From Armatimonadota bacterium (lineage in GTDB: Bacteria > Armatimonadota > Fimbriimonadia > Fimbriimonadales > Fimbriimonadaceae): a DNA stretch of 10,933 nt. The position numbers were made by a program, and so were the translations under genes. The stretch lies in NCBI GenBank assembly GCA_023423495.1, contig JAFAFM010000053.1, positions 1 through 10,933 on the forward strand, written 5' to 3'. Shown here in pieces: positions 1-5,543 of the stretch (position 1 is the stretch's first letter; every line of letters begins with the position of its first letter). The notes under the pieces are model-generated. The model was not told where the DNA came from. It searched no databases and was given only the letters and a program-made list of their open reading frames with translations.

Positions 1-1
1 G

Positions 2-73
2 ATGATGGGAATGATAAGAAGTTTTCTGGAATGCGAGTACGAAAATGCAACGGGTGAATTCGTGGTTAGATGA
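2..73 (+). CDS. possible 3' end of a gene cut by the window edge
   Basis: The frame starting at base 2 is open for 23 codons and stops at 71-73, with a tail reading ECEYENATGEFVVR. It could be the C-terminus of a protein that begins before the window. The frame starting at base 1 is also open, to a stop at 55-57, so the choice between them rests only on the more protein-like composition of this one. No ribosome site is visible for an internal start. The fragment is too short to assign a family. Confidence 0.2.
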   Translation: MMGMIRSFLECEYENATGEFVVR

Positions 74-101
74 AGTGTAGTTTGCCGTCTCCTGGCCGAC
101 G

Positions 102-313
102 ACAACCGGGTGAGATCCCTCCGCTCCGCCGCTTATCCGCACTCTAAGAAACAAAGCGTGTGGGCGGACTCTGGTCGGGATGACGTGTGTTACAAGTTAG
201 ATAACGTGTGTTACAAGTTAGGATGTACACGTCATGGTGAGCGAGAGTCGGCCCACTTGCTAGGCTGCCCAGAGTGTTCTAAGCCGCGGAGTCGAACCAT
301 CTCACCCGCTTGT
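102..313. mobile_element. 212-bp imperfect inverted-repeat element, MITE-like or collapsed IS
   Basis: The arm at 102-188 and the reverse complement of the arm at 227-313 are both 87 bases long. By hand alignment about 60 of 87 positions agree, with one compensating one-base gap on each side. The outer 15 bases agree at 14 positions (ACAA-N-CGGGTGAGAT), and the inner ends share ATGACGTGT exactly. Further shared blocks are CTCCGC-N-GCTTA, CACTCT, GTGGGC and GACTCT. A 38-base core (189-226) separates the arms. There is no transposase. This is the architecture of a miniature inverted-repeat element, or of an insertion sequence whose interior was lost. No clear target-site duplication was found beside it, so the outer ends are approximate. 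A short open frame crosses it (110-382), but is explained by the repeat and is not called as a gene. Confidence 0.6.
183..221. repeat. tandem direct repeat, 18-mer at 21-bp period
   Basis: The 18-base word ACGTGTGTTACAAGTTAG occurs exactly at 183-200 and again at 204-221, separated by ATA. The pair sits across the centre of the inverted-repeat element, and its ACGTGT start overlaps the inner end of the left arm. Tandem repeats near transposon ends often serve as transposase binding sites (known for IS21-type elements). That role is only a guess here. Confidence 0.85.
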
Positions 314-378
314 AGTTCCACAGCCCCAACCGAACAACCCGAACGAGCCGAGCTCATCGTTCCACTCGCGAGGACGTG

Positions 379-675
379 TTAGCTAGGCGTCGCGACTACG
401 AAGATGTAAAGGAGTGGGGTGGTGACCGAGGCGAGGAATGCCACGGCAAGAAGGGCAGAGTTTTCTCGAAGATGGCGTCGCATCAAAAGCATCGTGAGAG
501 CTCCGATAAAGGATGCCACGGCCAAGCCCAACGAGGCTAAGATTAGCATCGCCTGGATGAAGTCGATTTGCGCGTTTTTCTCGCCGGAAAGCGCAAAGTT
601 TGCGGTGAGCAGGGTCACGCAGGACAGCAATGCCGCGATTGCAATCGCTCGGAATAGCTTTGCGTCTGTACTCAT
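379..675 (-). CDS. small three-helix membrane protein, function unknown
   Basis: A 98-residue hydrophobic protein, not recognised as a known family. Three likely membrane helices lie at about residues 8-29, 38-65 and 73-94, with a basic RRHLR patch between the second and third. Almost nothing remains outside the membrane except short loops. The frame also allows an ATG at 729, which would give 116 residues. I prefer 675 because the extension (PPKLPIEFRD) is not membrane-like and because a TACAAT box (689-694, minus strand) lies 13 bases before the inner ATG, inside the longer frame. Neither start has a clear Shine-Dalgarno site. With the 675 start it is divergent from the small membrane protein starting at 728, with 52 bases between. 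The function cannot be inferred. Confidence 0.6.
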   Translation of the reverse strand: MSTDAKLFRAIAIAALLSCVTLLTANFALSGEKNAQIDFIQAMLILASLGLAVASFIGALTMLLMRRHLRENSALLAVAFLASVTTPLLYIFVVATPS

Positions 676-727
676 GGCATTATTGAGGATTGTATCGCGG
701 AATTCTATCGGAAGCTTCGGTGGCACC

Positions 728-958
728 ATGAGTCTAAAACCACTTGCATTGTTCTTGGTTCTAATGGGCGTCGCCTCCGTTTGCGTTGCTTGTTATCCCG
801 TGGTTCTATTAAGCCTTCTCCGGCAAAATGCGGAGCCATTTCACTATTTCTATGTGGATCCCGCCGCAAAGGCGGCTTACATAGCAGTGGGAATTGCCGG
901 AATCCTGATGACCGCCGCAGGTCTTTGGCTCCTAAACAGCCGAAGAGCCGGAGACTGA
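728..958 (+). CDS. small two-helix membrane protein, function unknown
   Basis: A 76-residue protein with two likely membrane helices, about residues 5-31 and 48-69. A short polar linker lies between them (LRQNAEPFHYFYVDPAAK) and a basic SRR tail follows. The same frame is open back to 419, but the upstream part is antisense to the neighbouring membrane-protein gene and has no membrane character. The ATG at 728, where hydrophobic sequence begins, is therefore the sensible start. The ribosome site is weak. The gene ends three bases before the convergent coiled-coil protein gene. No family is recognised. It resembles its divergent neighbour only in being tiny and membrane-bound. Confidence 0.55.
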   Translation: MSLKPLALFLVLMGVASVCVACYPVVLLSLLRQNAEPFHYFYVDPAAKAAYIAVGIAGILMTAAGLWLLNSRRAGD

Positions 959-961
959 GGA

Positions 962-1210
962 CTACTCGATCCGGTTGCGAAGCTGCTGCGGCTCGTCCAG
1001 CTCCCGAAGGACGCGCTCGTGGTGGGCGGCGCGCAGGTCCATCACTTCCCTTTCCAGGGCTAGGATGCGGCGCTCCGTGTCCTGCCCGGCCGAGCGGTGC
1101 ATGATCTCAGCCATGGCGCGCTGATGCTTGATGAGCATCCAAACCAACGGGCAGACTACGGCCACACCAAACATGGCGAAAGCAGCAACGATTTCGGGAA
1201 GATCGTTCAT
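962..1210 (-). CDS. single-helix membrane protein with coiled coil, PspB-like build
   Basis: An 82-residue protein with one N-terminal membrane helix (about residues 5-28, ending VVCPLVWMLI) followed by a basic KHQR stop-transfer patch. A charged helical stretch follows (about 45-75) with the heptad-like RRILALEREVMDLRAAHHER. This order matches phage-shock protein B and similar small scaffold proteins. Identity to PspB is not claimed, because the build is common and the match is by architecture only. It lies 53 bases downstream of the RNase E/G stop on the same strand, so the two may be co-transcribed. Two stem-loops fill that gap and end just before this start. A much longer frame through the same stop (to 1753) is antisense-like noise inside the ribonuclease gene. 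The start codon is ATG with a weak upstream GGCTGGAT. Confidence 0.65.
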   Translation of the reverse strand: MNDLPEIVAAFAMFGVAVVCPLVWMLIKHQRAMAEIMHRSAGQDTERRILALEREVMDLRAAHHERVLRELDEPQQLRNRIE

Positions 1211-1216
1211 ATCCAG

Positions 1217-1252
1217 CCAGACGGAATCTGGGGCCAGCGGGTTGCTGGGCCC
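1217..1252 (-). promoter_or_regulatory. two adjacent stem-loops between RNase E/G and PspB-like gene
   Basis: CCAGA (1217-1221) pairs with TCTGG (1227-1231) around a 5-base loop. CCAGC (1234-1238) pairs with GCTGG (1244-1248) around a 5-base loop, and the second stem extends by GGG/CCC (1231-1233 with 1250-1252) past one bulged G. The two share base 1231, so the last pair belongs to only one of them at a time. There is no run of U after either on the minus strand, so an intrinsic terminator is unlikely. An RNA processing or translation-control structure is possible. Confidence 0.4.
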
Positions 1253-1263
1253 ATATCGAATGC

Positions 1264-3063
1264 CTAGCGAACTGAGCCGACGCCGGGCATGATCACATCG
1301 GCAACGCCATACGAGCGGCGAATATCCTGCAGGCAGACCTTGGCGCGGTGCCCGATGAACTCGGCTCCGTCGATCAGCTCGACGAAGTACCCGTTGTCGG
1401 TCCAGCCGCAAATTCGGTTCACGTTGTCGAAGGCGGAGCGTCGAACGTTGCACTCCAACACCTGTGCGCGACGATAACCCATCTGGGCGCGATCGAATTC
1501 CTCGATCGTGCCGGACCGGATTTCGTATTCTTCGTACTCCATGTCGAAGTTGGCGCGGATGTAGATGCCGCGTCGCATCTCGTGCTCCAACTCCTCCACA
1601 TTTTCGCCGTCGAGCCCAATGAGAGCTTCCACCACGGCCGGGTGGCACTCCACCAGGAAGGCGTTGCCGGGTTCGAACAGCTTGCGCCACATATCCCGCT
1701 CGATCCAGAGGCTTACCGTTTCCTTGCTGCTGATGCGGCCCACGCCCTCGCACATCGGACAGATCTCGGTGATCTCCTGCGTGACCGATTCGCCAGTCCG
1801 CTTTCGGGTGATTTCCACCAATCCAAGGGATGAAACTCGGCCCACACGGGTGCGGGCGCGGTCTCTTGCCAGGCCATCAGAAAAGTGGGTGAGAACCTTC
1901 TTCTTGTCGTCCGCCGACTCCATGTCGATGAAGTCGACCACGATGATTCCGCCCATGTCTCGCAGCCGAAGCTGGCGAAGCGCCTCGTCGGCAGCTTCCA
2001 GGTTGGCTTTCAAGATGGTCTCGTTGAGCGACGTGGTCCCGACGTGCTTGCCGGTGTTGACGTCGATAGCGGTTAACGCTTCCATCTCGTCGATGACGAG
2101 CGACCCGCCCGATCGCAGCGGCACCTTGTGCTGCAGCAGACGTTCCAGTTCCTTTTCGATGCCAAAGCGATCGAAAATGGGTTCGTCCGAATTGTACAAG
2201 TGAATCTTGTCGCGCATGGATGGGGCGACCATTCCCGCCATCAGGTGCACCTTTTCGTACTCGTCGGGATCGTCGATCACCATTTGCGTGATCTCGTCGC
2301 CGAACATGTCGCGCACCGTCCGGAACAGCAACGTCTGGTCTTTGTGAACACAAGCCGGCGCGCGAAGTCGTTTCGCGGTCTTCATTACGTCGGCCCACAG
2401 CCCTTGTAGGTAGGCGATGTCGGCTTTGAGCTCGGCTTCTGTGCGTCCCTCACACTCAGTCCGGAGGATAAGGCCAAAGCCGTTCGGCACGATTTTGTCG
2501 CCAATGCGGCGCAGCCTTTCTCGTTCCGATCGTTCTTCGATCTTTCGGCTCACGCCGACATTGTTGGCCTCGGGCATCAGAACGACGTATCGTCCAGGCA
2601 AGGCAATTCGGGTGCTGACGCGCGCGCCTTTGGTTCCCCTCGGCCCTTTGGTGACCTGGACCATCACCTGTTGGCCAGGCTTCAAAAGGTCTTTGATCTT
2701 GCGCCGTCGAAGCTCACTTCGTTTAAGGGAGGCGGGGCTGTTGTCGCCGTTACCTTCATCGGGGATGATGTCCGCGACATAGAGGAAGGCGTTTCGCTCC
2801 AAGCCGATGTCCACAAATGCGGCATCCATTCCCGGAAGCACGTTTTGAACAATTCCTTTGAAGATGGATCCGACTACCCGCTCTTCTCGCTCGACGCGGT
2901 ACTCCATAAGCTGCCCATCTTCGAGCATCGCGATCCTGGTTTCGCGGTTCGAGACGTTGACAACAATCTCGACTTTCGGATTTCCGCTATTGGAGACTGG
3001 CGTCTTGCGGATGGGGCGTCGGGGGTTGGGAGAACGACGATTTTTATGTTGATTGGATGGCAT
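1264..3063 (-). CDS. rng: Rne/Rng family endoribonuclease (RNase E/G)
   Basis: Endoribonuclease that cleaves single-stranded RNA in mRNA decay and rRNA/tRNA maturation, acting in the cytoplasm or at the membrane. The 599 residues contain a variable basic N-terminus (1-30), the family start VEIVVNVSNRETRIA (31-45), an S1-like RNA-binding region with a charged insertion (about 62-155), and the 5'-sensor and DNase I-like catalytic region. The magnesium-binding aspartates fall at D334 (AIDVNTG) and D377 (VVDFIDM), 43 apart as in E. coli RNase E (D303, D346). The zinc-link CPMC is at 435-438, again at E. coli spacing. It is longer than RNase G (489) but lacks the long disordered degradosome scaffold of RNase E. 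The last 70 residues (VLECNVRRSAFDNVN, then a GYFVELIDG strand pattern) may form a small TRAM-like RNA-binding fold, which is a guess. The ATG at 3063 has a weak ribosome site; a later start would cost only the basic tail. Confidence 0.95.
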   Translation of the reverse strand: MPSNQHKNRRSPNPRRPIRKTPVSNSGNPKVEIVVNVSNRETRIAMLEDGQLMEYRVEREERVVGSIFKGIVQNVLPGMDAAFVDIGLERNAFLYVADIIPDEGNGDNSPASLKRSELRRRKIKDLLKPGQQVMVQVTKGPRGTKGARVSTRIALPGRYVVLMPEANNVGVSRKIEERSERERLRRIGDKIVPNGFGLILRTECEGRTEAELKADIAYLQGLWADVMKTAKRLRAPACVHKDQTLLFRTVRDMFGDEITQMVIDDPDEYEKVHLMAGMVAPSMRDKIHLYNSDEPIFDRFGIEKELERLLQHKVPLRSGGSLVIDEMEALTAIDVNTGKHVGTTSLNETILKANLEAADEALRQLRLRDMGGIIVVDFIDMESADDKKKVLTHFSDGLARDRARTRVGRVSSLGLVEITRKRTGESVTQEITEICPMCEGVGRISSKETVSLWIERDMWRKLFEPGNAFLVECHPAVVEALIGLDGENVEELEHEMRRGIYIRANFDMEYEEYEIRSGTIEEFDRAQMGYRRAQVLECNVRRSAFDNVNRICGWTDNGYFVELIDGAEFIGHRAKVCLQDIRRSYGVADVIMPGVGSVR

Positions 3064-3153
3064 AAGGTTGTCTTTAAAAACTGGTTTTTTGCTTGCGCAT
3101 CAAAGGTCCGGGTAACTCGAGAAGCCTTCGGAAACAAGCTTGGCTGGAGAATA

Positions 3154-3172
3154 CCATTTTGGTGATAAATGG
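3154..3172. promoter_or_regulatory. short inverted repeat in the rng / fmdB-type divergent region
   Basis: CCATTT (3154-3159) and AAATGG (3167-3172) are exact reverse complements separated by 7 bases. They sit in the 139-bp space between the divergent ribonuclease and zinc-ribbon genes. The placement suits an operator, but six-base arms arise easily by chance. Confidence 0.2.
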
Positions 3173-3190
3173 CCCGGACGCTTCAGCATC

Positions 3191-3196
3191 TAAAAT
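3191..3196 (+). promoter_or_regulatory. -10-like box close to a GTG start, possible leaderless promoter
   Basis: TAAAAT ends six bases before the GTG start at 3203. If it is a real -10 element, transcription would start at or within a base or two of the start codon, giving a leaderless mRNA. No good -35 hexamer lies 16-18 bases upstream, and the sequence between the box and GTG (AGAGAC) is a poor Shine-Dalgarno site. Confidence 0.3.
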
Positions 3197-3202
3197 AGAG
3201 AC

Positions 3203-3529
3203 GTGCCCATTTTCGAGTTTCGCTGCTTGGACTGTAACAAGAAGTTTTCGGACCTTGTCGGGATGACAGCGGACACTTCACCATCCAAGTGTCCGAACTG
3301 CGGAAGCGAGCGCAATGCCAAGCTCGTAAGTCGCTTTGCTCGCTATCGTAACGAGGATGATCGCGTGGATGCGATGGCGGATCAGTTGGACATGATGGGA
3401 GAGCCGGACAGCCCCACGGCCATGCGTGAAATGGTTCGGGAGATGGGCAAGGCGATGGACGAAGATATGAGCGATGATATGGAAGAAATGTTCGAAGCCG
3501 ACATGGCCGGCGAATTTGACGAAGAGTAA
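3203..3529 (+). CDS. FmdB family zinc-ribbon protein
   Basis: A 108-residue protein opening with MPIFEFRCLDCNKKF, the standard FmdB-type (putative regulatory protein) start. Cysteines at 8, 11, 30 and 33 form two CxxC knuckles that should bind one zinc ion. The rest (about 60-108) is helical, strongly acidic and rich in methionine, with repeated DM/EM pairs. That is a longer tail than the shortest family members have. The family's molecular role is not settled: regulation of amidase/formamidase genes was proposed for the founding member. The start is GTG, fixed by the family N-terminus, with no proper ribosome site. The gene ends two bases before the thymidine kinase start, so the two are probably co-transcribed. 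A role linked to tdk is not shown. Confidence 0.85.
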   Translation: MPIFEFRCLDCNKKFSDLVGMTADTSPSKCPNCGSERNAKLVSRFARYRNEDDRVDAMADQLDMMGEPDSPTAMREMVREMGKAMDEDMSDDMEEMFEADMAGEFDEE

Positions 3530-3531
3530 TC

Positions 3532-4110
3532 GTGCCGACTTCCCAACGTTCCCCTGGTTCCATAACCGTCGTCTGCGGATCCATGTTCGCCGGCAAGAGC
3601 GAAGAATTGATTCGGCTGGCCCGCCGATCGCTCTATGCCAAGCGTAAAGTCCAAGTCTTCAAGCCACTCATCGATAACCGCTACGACGAAACCAAAGTCG
3701 TGACCCACATGGGCGTTGACCACGAAGCGGTGACGGTCAAAAACGTTGCCGACATTCGGGCCAAACTTGAGCGCAACACCCAGGTGATTCTTATCGAGGA
3801 AGCGCAGTTCTTCGATGACTCGATTTGTGACTTGGCCATGGAGTTGGCAGATAAAGGCAAACAAGTGATCTGTGCGGGCCTGGATCAGGATTTTCGACGC
3901 GAGCCATTCGGACCCATGCCCCGCCTTCTCGCTTTGGCGGATGAGGTCCTGAAGCTACGTGCGATTTGCGCCAACTGTGGGCAACTTGCGAGCCATACCT
4001 ATCGGCAGATCGACGGGAAGCCTGCCCATCGCGACGACCCGATCATCTTGATTGGCGCCACAGAATCCTATGAAGCCCGCTGTCGCAACTGCTACAAGCT
4101 ACGCAAGTAG
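3532..4110 (+). CDS. tdk: thymidine kinase, type II
   Basis: Phosphorylates thymidine to dTMP with ATP in the cytoplasmic pyrimidine salvage pathway. The 192-residue length is typical. The P-loop GSMFAGKS is at 16-23. The Walker B/catalytic segment reads VILIEEAQFFDD (85-96), so E90 is the expected general base, while the preceding residue is Glu rather than the usual Asp. GLDQDFRREPFGPMP (116-130) is the conserved family block. Two zinc-binding pairs, C146/C149 (CANC) and C184/C187 (CRNC), form the structural zinc site in the lasso domain. SYEARCR near the end is the usual thymidine-binding segment. The start is GTG, two bases after the zinc-ribbon gene stop, with a weak GAAGAG (3521-3526) inside that gene, so translation is probably coupled. 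The stop abuts the stop of the convergent secreted-protein gene. Confidence 0.96.
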   Translation: MPTSQRSPGSITVVCGSMFAGKSEELIRLARRSLYAKRKVQVFKPLIDNRYDETKVVTHMGVDHEAVTVKNVADIRAKLERNTQVILIEEAQFFDDSICDLAMELADKGKQVICAGLDQDFRREPFGPMPRLLALADEVLKLRAICANCGQLASHTYRQIDGKPAHRDDPIILIGATESYEARCRNCYKLRK

Positions 4111-4797
4111 CTATTTCACTTTCATGGTCAGGCGGACATTTCCCGGCGGAACGCCATCATGAAAACGCACGTTCTTTACGTCGCTTTCCAAGCTTAACGG
4201 GAGGAAGTCCACATCGGAAAGAATGAGTTTTCCTGTGGCCGTGGTGGGATCCTCTACGGATTGTTCCGCGTACTGCAGCGAAACAACGACTTTGCTATCT
4301 TTAACTTCCAAAATCTTGTAGGTTCCGATTGCCTTGGGAAGCTTCATCGCCTTATCTTCGGGAAACTCGTGCGTCCACGTCTCGCCAACGGCGACAGGCT
4401 TGGTTGGCGGCTGAATTTCCGCGGCGCGCCCGAGAATTTCGCTAAACATGTCGGGGTCATCTTCGCCCGCTTGCTTCTTCTTGTCCTTGTCCAACTCTTC
4501 GCCGCGCCGATTGAACTTCTCGACTTCCTCGGGTCCGTCGGGCATCTTTTCAGATTCGGCGCCGAATTTGAACGTCCCGTTTTTGAAAGTGGTGCCCATC
4601 GTGTAATCGCCGTTCGCTTCCACCTGCTTCACGTGCAAATCCACGTCTGAAGTCACGAGCAAATCTTCTTCCAGCAGCTTGCCTTCCGCCCGCAGAGTGT
4701 AGGCCACTTTCATCCCGGCTTTAGGCTTCCAGATGAGGTCATATGTTGGAGCCTGGAGGCTCACCAAGAAGATCACGGTTGCTATCAGCGCTTTCAT
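4111..4797 (-). CDS. secreted protein of unknown function
   Basis: A 228-residue protein with an N-terminal signal peptide: MKALIATVIFLVSLQA, probable signal peptidase I cleavage after LQA, and no lipobox cysteine. The mature part reads as mostly beta strand, with a lysine- and acid-rich stretch at about 89-112 (EVEKFNRRGEELDKDKKK). It contains PVAVGETWTHEF at about 136-147, a motif shape I associate with DUF6263-like secreted proteins of planctomycetes and armatimonads. That link is from memory and weak. The start at 4797 is chosen over a TTG at 4812 because AAGGA (4803-4807, minus strand) lies five bases before this ATG and the signal peptide begins there. It is divergent from the HTTM unit (83 bases between starts) and convergent with tdk. 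It acts outside the cytoplasmic membrane; its substrate is unknown. Confidence 0.75.
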   Translation of the reverse strand: MKALIATVIFLVSLQAPTYDLIWKPKAGMKVAYTLRAEGKLLEEDLLVTSDVDLHVKQVEANGDYTMGTTFKNGTFKFGAESEKMPDGPEEVEKFNRRGEELDKDKKKQAGEDDPDMFSEILGRAAEIQPPTKPVAVGETWTHEFPEDKAMKLPKAIGTYKILEVKDSKVVVSLQYAEQSVEDPTTATGKLILSDVDFLPLSLESDVKNVRFHDGVPPGNVRLTMKVK

Positions 4798-4802
4798 TTC
4801 GG

Positions 4803-4807
4803 TCCTT
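4803..4807 (-). promoter_or_regulatory. ribosome binding site that fixes the secreted-protein start
   Basis: AAGGA on the minus strand, five bases before the ATG at 4797. It lies inside the longer TTG-initiated reading, which it argues against. Confidence 0.6.
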
Positions 4808-4815
4808 AACAAGTA

Positions 4816-4844
4816 TCGACGCTTTCCTGCCGATTAACGATTAT
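4816..4844 (+). promoter_or_regulatory. candidate sigma-70-type promoter for the HTTM unit
   Basis: TCGACG (4816-4821; four of six match TTGACA) is followed by a 17-base spacer and GATTAT (4839-4844; four of six match TATAAT). Transcription would start near 4851, before the ribosome site at 4867. The closer CATAAT (4861-4866) is less likely, since a start from it would remove the ribosome site. Matches of this quality are common by chance. Confidence 0.3.
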
Positions 4845-4866
4845 GCCTCTCGCCACGTCTCATAAT

Positions 4867-4871
4867 GGAGG
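4867..4871 (+). promoter_or_regulatory. ribosome binding site of the membrane partner gene
   Basis: GGAGG nine bases before the ATG at 4881, the strongest Shine-Dalgarno match in the window. It supports that start and suggests that translation of the three-gene unit is loaded here. Confidence 0.65.
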
Positions 4872-4880
4872 CAGCGAACC

Positions 4881-5543
4881 ATGTCGACCAAGCGTCCCGC
4901 GAAAAACGCTCCCCTATGGATAAAGCTGTTTGTGGGTTTCCATCTTGTCTGCATCACGATGTGGTCCCTTCCGTATCCCAAAAAGCCGTACATGAACGGC
5001 ACGGCCAAACTTGGAATTCAAACCAACGACGCCCGAACCTTCGTCCGCAGCTTCAGTGAGACCGTCACGGAAGGCACCCTGTATCTCAACTGGAAATACT
5101 TGAAAGGTTCTCCTTTGATGTACTACCCCGGAGTCACCGGCTTCTGGCAGTTTTGGGATATGTTCTCGCCCAATCCAGCCAACGTCGACTTGTATTTGGA
5201 GGCCGACGTTGTGTTTAAGGATGGGACCAAAAAGCGGCACAAATATCCGCGGGTGTATGACTATCCCATTCCCGCCAAATACATCAAGGAGCGGTATCGA
5301 AAGTTCTACGAAAACGCCAATGGCGATGACCAATCCTATATCCGGCCGTCGGTCGCCCAGCGCATCGCATTTGAAAACTTCAACGACCCCTCCAATCCAC
5401 CGGTCGAGGTCACGCTGATTCGATTCTTCGACACCATCGAAGCGCCGGGCCAGCCTTGGAACCCCAACTACACTGTCGTCCCCTTCTTTACTTATCGAGT
5501 GGATCAGGCTAAGCTCCGACGCGACAAAGGATTGGATCGTTGA
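4881..5543 (+). CDS. single-pass membrane protein encoded with HTTM protein
   Basis: A 220-residue protein with one N-terminal membrane helix (about 12-31, LWIKLFVGFHLVCITMWSLP) and a soluble part of about 185 residues that should lie outside the membrane. The soluble part carries GFWQFWDMFSPNP (about 86-98). A W-x-MF-x-P-x-P motif of this kind is seen in small membrane proteins encoded beside HTTM proteins, such as DUF5819-type families. The exact family is not assigned. The following strands (VDLYLEADVVFKDGTKKRHK) and the Tyr- and Pro-rich middle suggest a beta-sandwich-like domain. The protein probably binds or positions the HTTM protein encoded next, whose start codon overlaps this stop by four bases (TTGA). 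The ATG start has a clear GGAGG site. It is the first gene of a probable three-gene operon. Confidence 0.75.
   Translation: MSTKRPAKNAPLWIKLFVGFHLVCITMWSLPYPKKPYMNGTAKLGIQTNDARTFVRSFSETVTEGTLYLNWKYLKGSPLMYYPGVTGFWQFWDMFSPNPANVDLYLEADVVFKDGTKKRHKYPRVYDYPIPAKYIKERYRKFYENANGDDQSYIRPSVAQRIAFENFNDPSNPPVEVTLIRFFDTIEAPGQPWNPNYTVVPFFTYRVDQAKLRRDKGLDR

Noticed and set aside
286..304. GGTTCGACTCC on the minus strand, resembling a tRNA T-arm
   Set aside because: Only two Watson-Crick pairs and a wobble form in the would-be stem, no acceptor or anticodon arm follows, and the bases belong to the right inverted-repeat arm.
110..382. 90-codon open frame across the inverted-repeat element
   Set aside because: Its translation simply reads through the two arms and the tandem 18-mer (VCYKL appears twice). 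It has no ribosome site and no protein-like core.
419..727. Upstream extension of the two-helix membrane protein frame
   Set aside because: It is antisense to the three-helix membrane protein gene and mirrors its codons. Membrane character begins only at the ATG at 728.
1211..1753. Long minus-strand frame upstream of the PspB-like gene
   Set aside because: It overlaps the RNase E/G gene on the same strand in another frame and has an Arg/Gly-rich, low-quality translation. Only its last 82 codons look real.
2671..3165. 164-codon plus-strand frame across the start of the RNase E/G gene
   Set aside because: It is antisense to the conserved S1 and N-terminal region of the ribonuclease, and its translation matches no family.
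4097..4112. AGCTA/TAGCT hairpin over the touching stops of tdk and the secreted-protein gene
   Set aside because: The stem is only five AT-containing pairs with no following U-run, so a terminator is not supported.
4861..4866. CATAAT as a -10 box for the HTTM unit
   Set aside because: It is directly followed by the GGAGG ribosome site, which a transcript from this box would lack.
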